Part shown: one piece after another, positions 33,984 to 45,260 of the stretch
Layout of the letters: each line of letters begins with the position of its first letter
How positions within the stretch are numbered: position 1 is the first letter of the stretch
Assembly: GCA_051453625.1 (NCBI GenBank)
Contig: JBOZIK010000001.1
Span: 150,019,968-150,083,967 of the forward strand
Source: Welwitschia mirabilis
Taxonomy: Eukaryota; Gnetophyta; Gnetopsida; Welwitschiales
DNA: 64,000 nucleotides
Direction: 5' to 3'
Translations under genes and position numbers: made by a program
The notes under the pieces: generated by a model
The model's input: only the letters and a program-made list of their open reading frames with translations
The model's database searches: none
What the model was told of the DNA's origin: nothing

Positions 33984-35043
33984 TGTTACAATGCATATTT
34001 ATTTAATGTTTATGCCTTGAGTAAAATTTTGTTAATTATAAATAATAATGCATAAAAACAAAACACTAATATAAACAGGAGTTAACATGAATGTCATAAT
34101 CCATCAAAGGTCAAAGGAGGAAATAAGAGAGTTGCTTTCAAAAGAGAAATACTATAACCTAATCTAAAGAAATAACTTATAATGCATAAACATAAAATGA
34201 AACACACTTGTGCAAAGCTAATCTAGGAAAACAAAATAATAATGCACTTAACCTAAACTAACTAAGCACAACCTTAACAAGTTTTCCATTATAATCTATA
34301 TTATAAGAGAAACTATAACTGGATCTCAAGAAACATAAGCTATAAGGGATAGAAACATACATTAAAGTATAAAAAGAAAATGTTTTGTATTAAGATTCTA
34401 ACTACATCCATGTTATAAAGTAGTTGTGCCTCAATGGAGAAAATACCATCTAATACCAAGGAAATGTCTTTCTAGAACTATAAGATGGATCTCTAACACT
34501 TTGATCTCCTGTCATAAGAATTTTGGGTGCAAACAAAGATAAGTATTAGTTGAGGAAGAAATTTTCATTCATTGAATAAAGACACAAAATAACATAGACA
34601 AAAAGGCACAGATAAATTGTAATGTCCACACAGAGAAGAAACAGAAATATAAGTGGAAAAAGTTTGGTGAATGTTTAGTATTGGCATTATAATAGTCTCA
34701 TCTGGCTAGTTATCTATACAATAGAGGAGATGATGCCATCTCATAATTGATTTACATGAACTACCAGTTAGACCTTAGTCAATATTCAATTAGCATGGTC
34801 ATTCATATAGTCATCTAGACGATGTAGTGAAAGATGGCCTTTAATAATTTCTTTAGTCATTGCATTAGCCTTGATGTTTACAAAAAGTTATCATAAAAAA
34901 TATAAAGTATTTACATTTTTTGAGAATTCTTCTGAATTATCATGGAGATTGCATATTTTCATTATTTTTGTCCTAGCTCTCCATTATCATGGAAACCAAA
35001 AATAGAATACTCTATTAAATATGTATAAGATGATAGCACAACA
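33984..35043 (-). repeat. G2 5' LTR
   Basis: Direct repeat of 21702-22793. The minus-strand start is TGTTGTGCTATCA at 35043 and the end is ..TGCATTGTAACA at 33984. Contains CpG-palindrome relics near 34690 and 34810. Confidence 0.92.
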
Positions 35044-35048
35044 TGGTT
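35044..35048. repeat. Target-site duplication of G2 (right), TGGTT
   Basis: Exact match to 21697-21701. Confidence 0.85.
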
Positions 35049-35260
35049 CTACATGAAATATTAGTTATTATGACATAAATAGTTCTTTTTTATATTAACA
35101 TTCAAAACAAATTATAGACATTCATTAAAACATATCATGATTTATTTGAAGAATGAGTAAAAATTATGTTACATATACTTCATTTTTTTCAGTATCTTAA
35201 TTATGGTGAGATCATGTTACTAATAATTTATAAATGCTTTTATTTTTTAGTTTTCTAGTT

Positions 35261-35360
35261 NNNNNNNNNNNNNNNNNNNNNNNNNNNNNNNNNNNNNNNN
35301 NNNNNNNNNNNNNNNNNNNNNNNNNNNNNNNNNNNNNNNNNNNNNNNNNNNNNNNNNNNN
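35261..35360. other. Assembly gap (100 N)
   Basis: TTTTCTAGTT occurs on both sides. Removing the N and one copy keeps the chromodomain reading in line, so little or nothing is probably missing. Confidence 0.9.
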
Positions 35361-36822
35361 TTTTCTAGTTTAGAAATATAGTATATTTTTATTAGGATAT
35401 TAAAGGTGAAATTTTATTTAAGCAAAATTTCTTTCTAATTTAGGTTATGTTCTTGTATCGTTTTTCCTATTATGGTTTCAATAAGCTTACATGAAACATT
35501 GGGTGAATCTAAGACATTATAAATGCTATCTCTAATTTGTATACTAATTTCCTAATTCTTCCTATGATCTCAAATTCATCATAGGAGTACAATGTTAACT
35601 TGCTATAATTCCTTATCTTTAGGTAATTTTTTTCTAGTTTTATTTATAATTGACCTTGGTCTCCAATTTTAAAGATGTAATTCGAATTTATTTAATCATA
35701 AAGCTACTTATGTTTCAGTAGGCTACTACTTATAATTGCCTTTTGATCCTATTGATGATTTCCTATTTCAAGTCCTTCTTGCCTTTAATTTCTCTTTGAA
35801 TGGGATCTAATTAGATTATTAGAGTTAAGGATCTTCATTCATATATGGCTTCAAAGGAAGAGAATTAAATGAAAGTTGAGAAGAATTGATTCTAGATAAA
35901 TTTGGCTATGTGTAGATGTCTTTTCTAATCCTTATGTTGTTTTTTGCAACATAAAATCCTAGCATATCTTATATAATCTTATTGGTCATTAAATTTAACC
36001 ATTAATTTTTAAATCAGAGATGATACTAACTATAACTTGATTTGAAGATGATAAAAGAAACTCTACTACAATTTAAATAATAATTTTATAATTTGATTTA
36101 AAAACAAAATCTAGGGGGATTCATGCAAATTGAAAATTTTCTACAAAACATTAAAGCTAATTTTTCTATAGGAACAGTTCTCTTAACTAGAGTAAATTAT
36201 TCCTTTTTAGTTAATTTGCTAATACATTTAAAAATGACATTACATTTTGTTTTGATAAGAACAAATATTTTATTAAAATCCATAATAATTTCCCTTCACT
36301 TTCACTTTGGAGCACCAAGAGGATAAAGAAATCCTATTTATTATTATTATTATTATTAGATTTTAATATATTAAAATATCACATAATTTCTAAAATAATA
36401 TTTGAGGTCATCTTTTACTATAAGCTATAATTAATGTTTTCTTAATAGACGATAATTTCTTATAAATCTAGAATAACCTACATATGATATTTTATGTAGC
36501 TATAGTAGAAGTTTTCTTTGTGATTATGTTTATGAAATGTGGAGTTGCCATTTCTTTAGTAAGAATTTATCTTAGGATAAAATAGTAGTTTTAAATTTTT
36601 TTTTTGTTTTTATACTATATGAAATGTATATCAAAAATAAATATCTTTTGGAATGTCTTCTTTGAGGTAATTTATAGGATTTGTCATGATTTTAATAACC
36701 AATATGCATGACATTAAACTTGAAGGATTAACTAATTTATTTTATTTCCCTAAACTATATTGAAATAAAAAGCATATTATATCTAAGGTTATTTCCATCA
36801 TCTCTATCTCATATAAAGTTAG

Positions 36823-36827
36823 AGTTT
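36823..36827. repeat. Target-site duplication of C2 (left), AGTTT
   Basis: AGTTT here and AGTTA at 58601-58605 differ at one base. They bracket the LTR ends of C2. Confidence 0.6.
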
Positions 36828-37760
36828 TGAGAATAATTGAACTTAGAGGGAAGAAGTGAATGAGGTCTATTAAATAAAAGATCTACTTAAAATAATTAAA
36901 TTTTACACAATAAATACCTTACTAGATTGATGTGGTTTCCTAACTTGGGTATGTTCACACACAAAGAGTATCTTCTTCTCATATCTTTGGATATCCTTAA
37001 CCTATAAAATAGTGGCTTTGAAGCATCACCAACCTTACATACAATTAGGATTTTCCTAACAAGATATCACTTTCTTCCCCTCAAGGATTTACGATCAATC
37101 AAAATAAAAATGTATGCATAAGGACTTATAAAAAGTACATCAACATACAGATTGTCTTAAAATATGAAAATACTAATGAGGGGTCCTAAGAATGAAAGTA
37201 AGAAATGGACTACAATGAATGTATCCAAAAATCTAGTAGTTCTGATAATTAAAATGCCAAAAAATAATAATAAAAAAATAGATAATAATCCTAAAATAAT
37301 ATCACTTTGATGGAATACTTGAGTCCTTCCTTATTATTGTCACTCATAAGTATCTTATACTAGTGTAATATAGCTATTATAAGAGCTAATTATCGAGAAA
37401 TTCTTTTACTAGATTGTCTTTTTTATCAAGATCATTGTATGTCTCATGCATAATACCAATCATCCATGTGTGTTACACATTTTTCTTCTTTTTTTATGCC
37501 CTTTATAGTTTTGATGTCTTTCTTGCCTATACCCTAGAGACATAGCCATTTGAAAACATTTAAATTCTATGAAACAAATAGAAATAATTATGTTTTATTT
37601 AGTTAATAGATATTTTATTTTCCATTAAGTTTTTAAGATAGATGTATTTGACATAATAGATATCTTTATCAAGTAGAATTTTTACCCTAAAATATTTCTT
37701 TGGTCAAACTACCTAGATTTTAATGAGACTTAAACTAATGTATCTCTAATGCTTAGTGAT
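36828..37760 (-). repeat. C2 3' LTR, distal part
   Basis: Aligns with 57216-58130: GAACTTAGAGGG at the left end, TTGATGTGGTTTCCTAAC-like block near 36930, and motif relics near 37500-37680. It ends at GTGAT where G3 begins. Here the LTR keeps a terminal TGA..., that is CA on the minus strand. Confidence 0.88.
37756..37760. repeat. Target-site duplication of G3 (left), GTGAT
   Basis: Exact match to 49024-49028. The uninterrupted C2 5' LTR has the sequence once (TTAGTGATCATGAATCTAAG, near 58121). Confidence 0.92.
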
Positions 37761-38864
37761 TATTGCACTACCAAATTATGTATATTTAATAAGGTATTTT
37801 GAGTAGTTTTACAAAATATTAGACAGGTATATGCTAGAGTTCCATGATAATGAAGAGTTAAGATGAAAGAGAAAAACACATGTAATATCCATAACATTCT
37901 GTAGCATTTAGAGCAGTTCCTAATATTTTTCTATTTTTAAGACAAAAGTCCTATAAAACATTAAGGCTGAAGCATTAGATAAAAACTTGTAGAATTACAT
38001 CATCCACTTCATCATTTAGACAATATTACGAATGATAGCATAGTTAAGGCCAATGAGGATGCTAACTGTGATCAATCTGGCAGTGTCATGGATTTTTTTT
38101 AATATGGCATTATCTATTATATCATTCAAATGAGTAGTAGAATGACATCTATAATAACATTCTACTAAACCTTTATGTAACTTCTACCACTTATTGTATG
38201 TTCTTTTAATGTAGCCATTAGGGTTGTTCTCCTACATGTTTATCTATTTTATTGTTATGTGCTTTGTTTAAATAAGTATTACTTCCATTCTCGACTCCTG
38301 TCTAATATTTATTTTCATCAAAAATTCTCATGATAGAAGATTAAAGGGTCAGAGATCCATTCTTATAGTTGTAGAGAGATGTCTTCCTTAGTATTGGGAT
38401 GTGCTTTCTCCATTGAGGCACAACTACTTTATAACATAGATGTGGTTTGAGTAATATAAAGATTTATTTTCTTTTTGCTATGTTTGTTATTCTTATCCCT
38501 CATAGTTTATTTTTATTTTGATTTAGTGATAGTTTCATAAGTGATATAGGTTATGAGGGCAACCTTTACCAAGGTTGTGCATTGTTAGTTTAGATGCATT
38601 ATTGTTTCCTTTTTCTAAATTAACTTTGCATAAGTGAGTTGCATTGTATTTTTTCTACATTACAATTTATTTCTATAAGTAAAATACAAAGTATTTCTTG
38701 GTTGAAATCAATTCTCTTACTCTAGCCTAGGCCTTCGATAGATTATGACATTCGAGTTAACTCCCATATATATTAGTATGTTGTGTTATGTAAATATCTA
38801 TTTTATTTGTGAATGATAGGACCTTCTTGAACTTAAATCATTTACACAAATATGCATCGCAACA
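37761..38864 (+). repeat. G3 5' LTR
   Basis: Starts TATTGCACTACC (first G changed to A relative to TGTTGCACTACC) and ends ATGCATCGCAACA. Aligned end to end with 47251-49023. Palindrome relics near 38009 and 38120. Confidence 0.92.
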
Positions 38865-38866
38865 TC

Positions 38867-38886
38867 TTCATGCTATTCGAAGGAAA
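38867..38886 (+). other. G3 primer binding site, strongly decayed
   Basis: TTCATGCTATTCGAAGG lies just after the LTR, followed by GCCACTTGAG, which parallels the sequence after the G2 primer site. Identity to a tRNA-Asp site is only partial. Confidence 0.45.
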
Positions 38887-39540
38887 GGCCACTTGAGGTT
38901 TGAAAGTTATCATTGCTTAGATAAGTATTTAATATTGATTCAGATGTTTTCATATAACAATATTTTATTTTTATCTATAGTAGTGTAGATTTTATTTTTG
39001 CAAGTTTTAGTTTTTATGTTCTATAATAAAAGTTTTGTCATCTTCTTCATCGTCTAGATGATGTGCGATAATAATAGCCTCTATGACTTGAGTTTTCAGC
39101 TTTCTATTATTTCAAAAATTTCTAGGGTTTTTTCTATCATCTAGTCTATCATCTAGATGACTTAGGTCTATAACAGCCTGTTATTTATATTTTTTGTATC
39201 TATTAAATTCATATTTCTATTTTCTATGTTTTTCATTTTTTTATGTTTTTTGTGTTTCTGTTGTCGAGACCATCGTCTAAACAACTACAGGATTAATACT
39301 TTGTGCATTAGAAACTAAGCATGTATGCTAAAATCTAGTGAGAAAGAAAAATACTAAAGAGAGTGGTTATTTATTAAAAAAATATCCAAGAAGGTTTAAT
39401 CAATCTCAAAGCTAACTTAGGTATGCATAGTAAAGGTACATAAAGTTTAGAAATTCTAGAAATTTCTACTTTTATTTCTTTAGATTCTAATTTTGTAAGA
39501 GAAATATGTTTAGAAGATTATATCAATGATAGTTTTCAAT
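38887..39540 (+). other. G3 5' leader
   Basis: Non-coding leader between primer site and gag. It contains three CpG-palindrome relics (about 39047, 39140 and 39265), one of which keeps CG (CATCGTCTAGATGATG). Confidence 0.6.
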
Positions 39541-41043
39541 TTCCAAACATGTCCATATTATCACAAAAACAAAAGCAAACTGCTTCGCTAAAACTCTTAT
39601 AACTACATTTATTAAAATCAATGCTAATATCACCCTTAGAGATTTGATCACTAACAAGAAATTTGAAATCTAAACCCTCTTTGATTTACCTCTTGATGAT
39701 GATGTTAAACTTAAAAACCTAAATGCTTATCCTATTTTCAGTGGAAAACATGAGGGAGACCCTTTACAATACCTTATCAATATAGAATAATTAGTACTCA
39801 CTTTAGGAAATAGAAAAAAGAATAAGTGATAGAACTTACATGATCATCTTTCCCTTCACCTTAAAAGGTAATGCTAAAATTTGATTAAGAATGATTCTTT
39901 ATAAAAGTTTAAAATCATGGAGTCAAGTTTAAAAAGCTTCATGAAAAGATTCATGAGTGAAACCACCATTAGAAAACATAAGAAAAAAGTAACCAACTTC
40001 TAACAATTGCGTAATGGAGATTATGCCTCTAACTATGAGAGATTTTTTGTTTCTTTACATTAAAAACTTATAGATGCTTTTTCTTAAGAAGAATAAATAT
40101 AATACTTTTATAGTGAAATAAAAGTTAAACAAAGTAACTAGTTGATTTTTTTTATAAAGGTAATTTCTTAAACCTGATTTTAGAAAATGAATGGAAAGTG
40201 TGAGAAGAATTGATAAAAGTGAGTTAAACTTTACCTAAACCCTCATCCAGATAAAACCAAACTATAGATTAAATCATTAAAGATCGTAAGAAGGTTAAAC
40301 AAGAAAAAGAATAAATAAGAACTGAAAATAAACCAACAAATATCATTAAGGATTTTACCTCAACTTTAGAAAAATAAGCTCAAATGATTTTAGATGCAAG
40401 GGTGGCAACCTAAAAGAGTATCATTGTAGCTCCCACTTATGATTTGTGTGAAGATAAATATCATGTTATAAAAGAGTGTTCTTTACTTTTAACTTATAAA
40501 TAAAGAATTTATAAGGAAGTATGTGCTTTTAATCAAATGTCTTCAAACTTTGACCAAATCCAAAATCAAAGTTAAGTCCAAAATCACAACAACTTTTAAC
40601 CTAAGAAGAGTTGACAATTCAACTTTAAAAATTTTCAAACCAACCATCCTAACTTATAACCTTTTAATAAGAGATTTGAGAACATAAACTTTTAATTAAT
40701 CAATTCAAATAATCAAGCAAGTTCATTCAACTCACAAAACTAAGGTAAACCTCTTATCAATTCTATTGGTGAGTAGATAAAAACACAAGAAAGAACAAAC
40801 TTAATCATTGAAAATATTACGAGTATTTTACCATTTTACTAACCAAAAACCACATGAGTCACTTGCCACTCAATCTTTCCTAAACCCAGATGAAGTTAAA
40901 AAAGATTATAAGGTGGTGACAAGTAGTGGAAATAACACAATTCCTCCCACTCTTAAGGCTTCTACATCACAAAGTGACAAAAATAATAAAGAAGAAAAAT
41001 ATAGAAATATTAGAAAATCATTACTTTCCTTCTCCATTAAGTA
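39540..41043 (+). pseudogene. G3 gag, decayed
   Basis: The plus strand reads DVKLKNLNAYPIFSGKHEGD near 39700-39760 and then PLQYLINIE, matching G2 gag. A core segment FPFTLKGNAKI and LKSWSQV (39850-39930) fits the retrotransposon gag domain. A zinc-knuckle relic at about 40436-40480 reads YDLCEDKYHVIKEC: the first Cys is Tyr, the other three ligands are kept. An open stretch at 40808-41044 (PHESLATQSFLNPDEVKKDY and onward) is the gag C-terminal linker. Multiple stops make it non-functional. Confidence 0.85.
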
Positions 41044-41099
41044 ACAAAAAGAAAAATTATTCACATAAGAAACTTGTTACCCCTTGATTATATTAAACA

Positions 41100-41800
41100 C
41101 AAACCTTACTTTAGATAATTATTTGAAGGCCTTAATGAAAAATGTGAGTATCAATTTATCATTTTGGACACTTTTGCAAGATAATCCTAAGTATTCTTAG
41201 TTTTGGAAAGACCTAATTATGAAGAAATAAAAATAAACCATTCCTAGTAAAGTCTTCCTAGCTCAATCCATTAATAACTTAGTTTTATAAAAATGTCCAA
41301 AGTTTAAAGATTTAGGAGCAGTAATCATTAGTATCACTTTATAAGGAAATAGGATGATTAAGAAAGCCTTGATTGATATTGGATCTAGTGTCAACATCAT
41401 GCTCTTGCACATTTATTAGAGACTTAGATTAGAAGATAGAATAGAGCCTCCATGGATTGTTTTAGAACTAGCTAATACTTTTGTTAAGAAATCATTATAT
41501 GTAATTAAGGATTTGGTCATTTAGATTAAAGAAGCTTTCTACCCCATTGATCTTGTTATAGTAGAAGTTGAACATAACAGTGGTTCTCCTTTACTTCTAG
41601 GTAGAGCTTTGTATAAAACAATCCACTATATTATAGATACAAGAAGTAGTTTAATGGAGTATTATTTAGGGGAAAAAACTTTTCATTAAGGGTGTTTTAT
41701 ATAGCTAAAAAAGATTTAGGAAAAGATTTGAGTGTGACAAAGAAATAAATCCAACGTTGTTTTTATAGAACTGTCCACTTGAGAAGAGATGGTCAATGCT
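41100..41800 (+). pseudogene. G3 aspartic protease
   Basis: The plus strand reads KKALIDIGSSVNIMLLHIY near 41358-41415, with the D-I-G active site intact, then LELANTFVKKSLYVIKDLVI, AFYPIDLVIVEVEHNSG and S-P-L-L-L-G-R, followed by T-I-H-Y-I-I-D-T-R-S (about 41640). This is the full retropepsin fold order of the Athila/Tat type (I-L-G-R-x-F-L replaced by L-L-G-R-A-L-Y). One stop follows Y of H-I-Y and another lies near 41523. It would process Gag-Pol. Confidence 0.88.
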
Positions 41801-42190
41801 TCATGAACTAACTTTGTTTGATAATCAATTAAAAGTAGATAATTTGTATATTTTTTATAAAGATCGACTTGATTTTGACCATCTAGAAACAAATTATTTT
41901 AATTTGGAGAGTAAAGAAACTAAGTTAATTAACTATACAAAAGTCTACGATTTTAGAAAAATTGAGATTTTGTATTTTTAGGGTCATCATTTACTACTGA
42001 CATCCAGATAATAGTCTAAATTGATAGTTAATTTTCCTACAAATTTAATAAAAAATAAAAATCTAAATTTAAATTTGAATCTAAAGCCCTTAGTGAGTGA
42101 ACTAAATTATATTTTTTTTAAATAATGACCTAAACAAGCCTCTAATCATTAATAAAAAAATTTTCCCTTAACAAGAATCAAGTCTAATCT
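41800..42190 (+). other. G3 protease to reverse transcriptase linker
   Basis: A 61-codon open stretch (41796-41981) without a known motif, followed by a CpG-palindrome relic (GACATCCAGATAATAGTC, near 41998). G2 carries a relic in the same place (about 30865-30890). Confidence 0.55.
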
Positions 42191-43419
42191 CTTTTTTATA
42201 ATCTAAGGTAAATTCATTCACTTGGTCTCATAATGATTTAACAGCCATTCTTACCTCAATTGTCCAACATAAAGGCTACCTTGAAGAAAATGTAAAACAT
42301 ATTAGGAAACCCTAATATAGACTTAGTTGAACTCTTAAACAAGTTAATAAAGATAAAATTATAAAATTAATTAATGCTAAAATCATTTATGCTATAGTTG
42401 ATAGTCAGTGGATTAGCCCTTTGATGGTAGTGTCTAAGAAAAGTTGGAAATGAAGGATGTGCATAGATTTTAGAAAACTAAATAAAGTAACTAAAAAATA
42501 TTACTCTTCTTTGCCTTATCTTAATCAAATACTTGATAGGATTCAGAAACATTCATTTTACTATTTTCTTAATGAATATAGTAACTACAACTAGGTTTGA
42601 ATTGCTAGTGAGAACTAGGTCAAAACTACTTTCACTTCATCTTTTGGTACTTTCACTTTTTAACAGATGCCTTTTAGACTTTGTAATGCTCTTGATACTT
42701 TTTATAATGCTATGATGGACGTTTTTTCTGATATGATTGAGGATTCTATTGAAATTTTTATGGATGACTTCTCTATTTATGCTAAAACTTTTGAACAAAT
42801 TTTAGAATGATTAGAGAAAGTCCTTGATCATTGCATTTCTAGTGTCCTACATTTGAGTTGGGAAAAGATTTTATTTTTAGTTAAAAGTGGAATTTTTTTA
42901 GGTCACCAAATTTTGAAAGAGGAGATTAGGATGGAATCTTTAAAATTTGATATTATTCAAAATATAAATCCTCCTATCAATGTAAAATATGTTAGATCTT
43001 TTCTTACTCATTATGGTTTTCATTATTAGTTTATTTATTATTATACAAATATTTATAAAACTCTTTACTTGTTATTAGCAAAAGAAGCTAAATTTAAATG
43101 GAATGATTCTTGTCAACTTGCCTTTAATAGGATTAAATGTAAAATTTCTTATGCTCTTATTGTAATGGAATCCAATTAGTAGAAAGACTTTAATTAATAT
43201 GTGATGCAAGTAATTTTGTTGTGGATGGGATACTTTGTTAAAAATATGAAATGGTTTTCACATTATATCTTATCATAGCAAATCTCTGTCTAGAACTTAA
43301 ATAAAGTATACTACTATAAAGAAGGAAATGTTAGCCATCATTTTTTCCCTTGATTTATTTAAATATTTTTGTTTAGGCTTTATACAAATGTTTGTACTAA
43401 TCATGCTACTATTTGTTAC
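42190..43419 (+). pseudogene. G3 reverse transcriptase and RNase H start, decayed
   Basis: The plus strand reads IVDSQWISPLMVVSKK (about 42392-42440) and MCIDFRKLNKVT (42460-42500). It continues with M-P-F-x-L-C-N-A-x-D-T-F and reaches EIFMDDFSIYA at 42751-42783, both catalytic Asp residues intact. The connection has V-K-Y-V-R-S-F-L-T-H-Y-G-F-H near 42985-43025. RNase H begins near 43180 and shows TTIKKEMLAIIFSLDLFKYF (43312-43372) before a 503-N gap removes the rest. Stops occur in most blocks. Confidence 0.9.
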
Positions 43420-43922
43420 NNNNNNNNNNNNNNNNNNNNNNNNNNNNNNNNNNNNNNNNNNNNNNNNNNNNNNNNNNNNNNNNNNNNNNNNNNNNNNNNN
43501 NNNNNNNNNNNNNNNNNNNNNNNNNNNNNNNNNNNNNNNNNNNNNNNNNNNNNNNNNNNNNNNNNNNNNNNNNNNNNNNNNNNNNNNNNNNNNNNNNNNN
43601 NNNNNNNNNNNNNNNNNNNNNNNNNNNNNNNNNNNNNNNNNNNNNNNNNNNNNNNNNNNNNNNNNNNNNNNNNNNNNNNNNNNNNNNNNNNNNNNNNNNN
43701 NNNNNNNNNNNNNNNNNNNNNNNNNNNNNNNNNNNNNNNNNNNNNNNNNNNNNNNNNNNNNNNNNNNNNNNNNNNNNNNNNNNNNNNNNNNNNNNNNNNN
43801 NNNNNNNNNNNNNNNNNNNNNNNNNNNNNNNNNNNNNNNNNNNNNNNNNNNNNNNNNNNNNNNNNNNNNNNNNNNNNNNNNNNNNNNNNNNNNNNNNNNN
43901 NNNNNNNNNNNNNNNNNNNNNN
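43420..43922. other. Assembly gap (503 N)
   Basis: Removes the end of G3 RNase H and the start of integrase; the size is compatible with the missing coding length. Confidence 0.95.
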
Positions 43923-45260
43923 TTTTCCTCCTAATGATTCTATTATTGATGATTCTTTTTTGGATGAGTAACTTTTTACTATATTTTCTACTCATTCTCC
44001 TCCTTGATATGTAGATATTGTTAATTACCTTGTGATTATAAAAACATCACAACATTGGACCTATAATTAATGCAAATCTTTTCTTCATATAATAAGTAAC
44101 TATAAATGTATATATCCACATTTGTATCATAAGTGTAAAGACTAAACTATGAGAAAATGTATGTCTAATTGGGAAAAATCTAGAATTCTTCATCTTTGTT
44201 ATGGTGGTATTTATGGAGGACATTTTAGCCAATAGAAAATAGCTATGAAAGTACTTCATTCTAGTTTTTATTAACCTACTCATTTTTAGGATTTTTTTGA
44301 TTTTGCTAGAAGGTGTAATCCTTGTTAGCATTATTGTAGTCTTATTTGTTCTCAGGAGATGTCCCTTAAACCTATTCTTAAGTGAAAACCTTTTGATTCT
44401 TGGGTTATTAATTTCATAGGCCCTATTTACCCATCTTATTATGGTAAACATTAAATTTTAGTGGCTATAGATTATATGAATAAATGGATTGAAGTAATTC
44501 CTACTTTTTTGAATGATGCCTAAACTTTTTATCATTTTCTTAGAACTCATATTTTTCATAGATTTTGTTTTCTTATAATTATTATTATTTATTAAGAACT
44601 CATTTTATTAATCCAATTTTTAAGAAACTTTCTTTATCTATTAGAATAGAACATAGAGTATTTTGTACTTATCATCCTTAGACTAATGGACAAGCTGAAA
44701 ATGCAATGTTACAAAAACATGCCTTTATTAATAAGAAATCTTGGGCTTCTAAGCTTAAAAGTGTTATTTGGGATTATCATACTACTTGGTGTACTTCTCT
44801 TAGTTTTTCCACCTTGTGAACCTATGTACAGTAAAGTTTGTATCTTACCTCTTAATGTATGCTATAACATTTATTATAGTTTTGATTAACTTAATCCTAT
44901 GAATTTACATGAAAACCTTAAATATAGATTATATTAGCCCAATTTGACCACATTTATGGGAAAAAAACTCATGCTACATCATCAATTAATCCATAAATCC
45001 TAAGATAATATCAAATATAATAAAAAGATACTTCATAAAAAGTTTGAACCAGGTCAACTTTTTCTTTTATATAATATTAGGGTACATCTTTTAAACAACT
45101 AGTTGACCTCTAAATAATTAGGTTCTTATCTTGTAGAGAGAGTGTATTATAATGGCTCTATTGAGATTTCAAAGTTAAAGACTAAGAAGATTTAAAAAGT
45201 TAATGAACAACAGTTAAAACTATATGAAGAATCTTATGATGTAATCATAACCATGGTAGA
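43923..45260 (+). pseudogene. G3 integrase, decayed
   Basis: The plus strand reads KSRILHLCYGGIYGGHFSQ near 44178-44235 and F-A-R-R-C-N-P-C near 44300, the zinc-binding HHCC part. The core reads ILVAIDYMNKWIEVIPTFLN (44455-44515) with the first Asp present; the expected second catalytic Asp near 44580-44600 is not visible. TNGQAENAM near 44685 keeps the third (Glu). The open frame 44686-44889 overlaps this part. The C-terminal module (44880-45250) ends in I-E-I-S-K-L-K-T-K-K-I and V-N-E-Q-Q-L-K-L-Y. The minus-strand 134-codon frame at 44047-44451 is antisense. Confidence 0.9.

Larger units (their letters stand above)
21702..35043 (-). mobile_element. G2: full-length Athila-like Ty3/gypsy element
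   Basis: About 13.3 kb including N. On the minus strand the order is 5' LTR (33984-35043), tRNA-Asp-type primer site, gag, protease, reverse transcriptase, RNase H, integrase, long 3' region with a relic reading frame, polypurine tract, and 3' LTR (21702-22793). An exact 5-bp duplication (TGGTT) flanks it. Internal gaps are 26208-27047, 27946-28592 and 31259-31436. It is the most complete element here, but every coding part has stops. It inserted between the chromodomain end and the polypurine tract of D. Confidence 0.93.
35049..36827 (-). pseudogene. D RNase H end and integrase with chromodomain-like tail, decayed
   Basis: Starting at 36827, the minus strand finishes RNase H with a G-K-x-N-K-L-V-N-P-S-S segment (about 36730), equal to the G-K-x-N-x-V-A-D-A-L-S-R motif. 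Integrase follows and is poorly preserved at 36600-36000. Its core end reads FSSFEAIYE near 35860 (the P-F-E-A-L-Y-G motif). Then EFEIIGRIRKLVYKLEIAF and IHPMFHVSLLKP (about 35590-35480) give the GPY/F module, and RKLKNKSIYKLLVTWSHHN (about 35250-35195) gives a chromodomain-like tail. In chromoviruses this tail guides integration to marked chromatin. The 100-N gap falls just before the chromodomain. The plus-strand open frame 36123-36326 is antisense. Confidence 0.8.

Noticed and set aside
36123-36326. Plus-strand frame of 67 codons
   Set aside because: Antisense to decayed integrase of D; no motif.
43297-44014. Open frames of about 170-230 codons on both strands
   Set aside because: Mostly N between RNase H and integrase of G3.
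44047-44451. Minus-strand frame of 134 codons
   Set aside because: Antisense to G3 integrase, whose motifs read on the plus strand.
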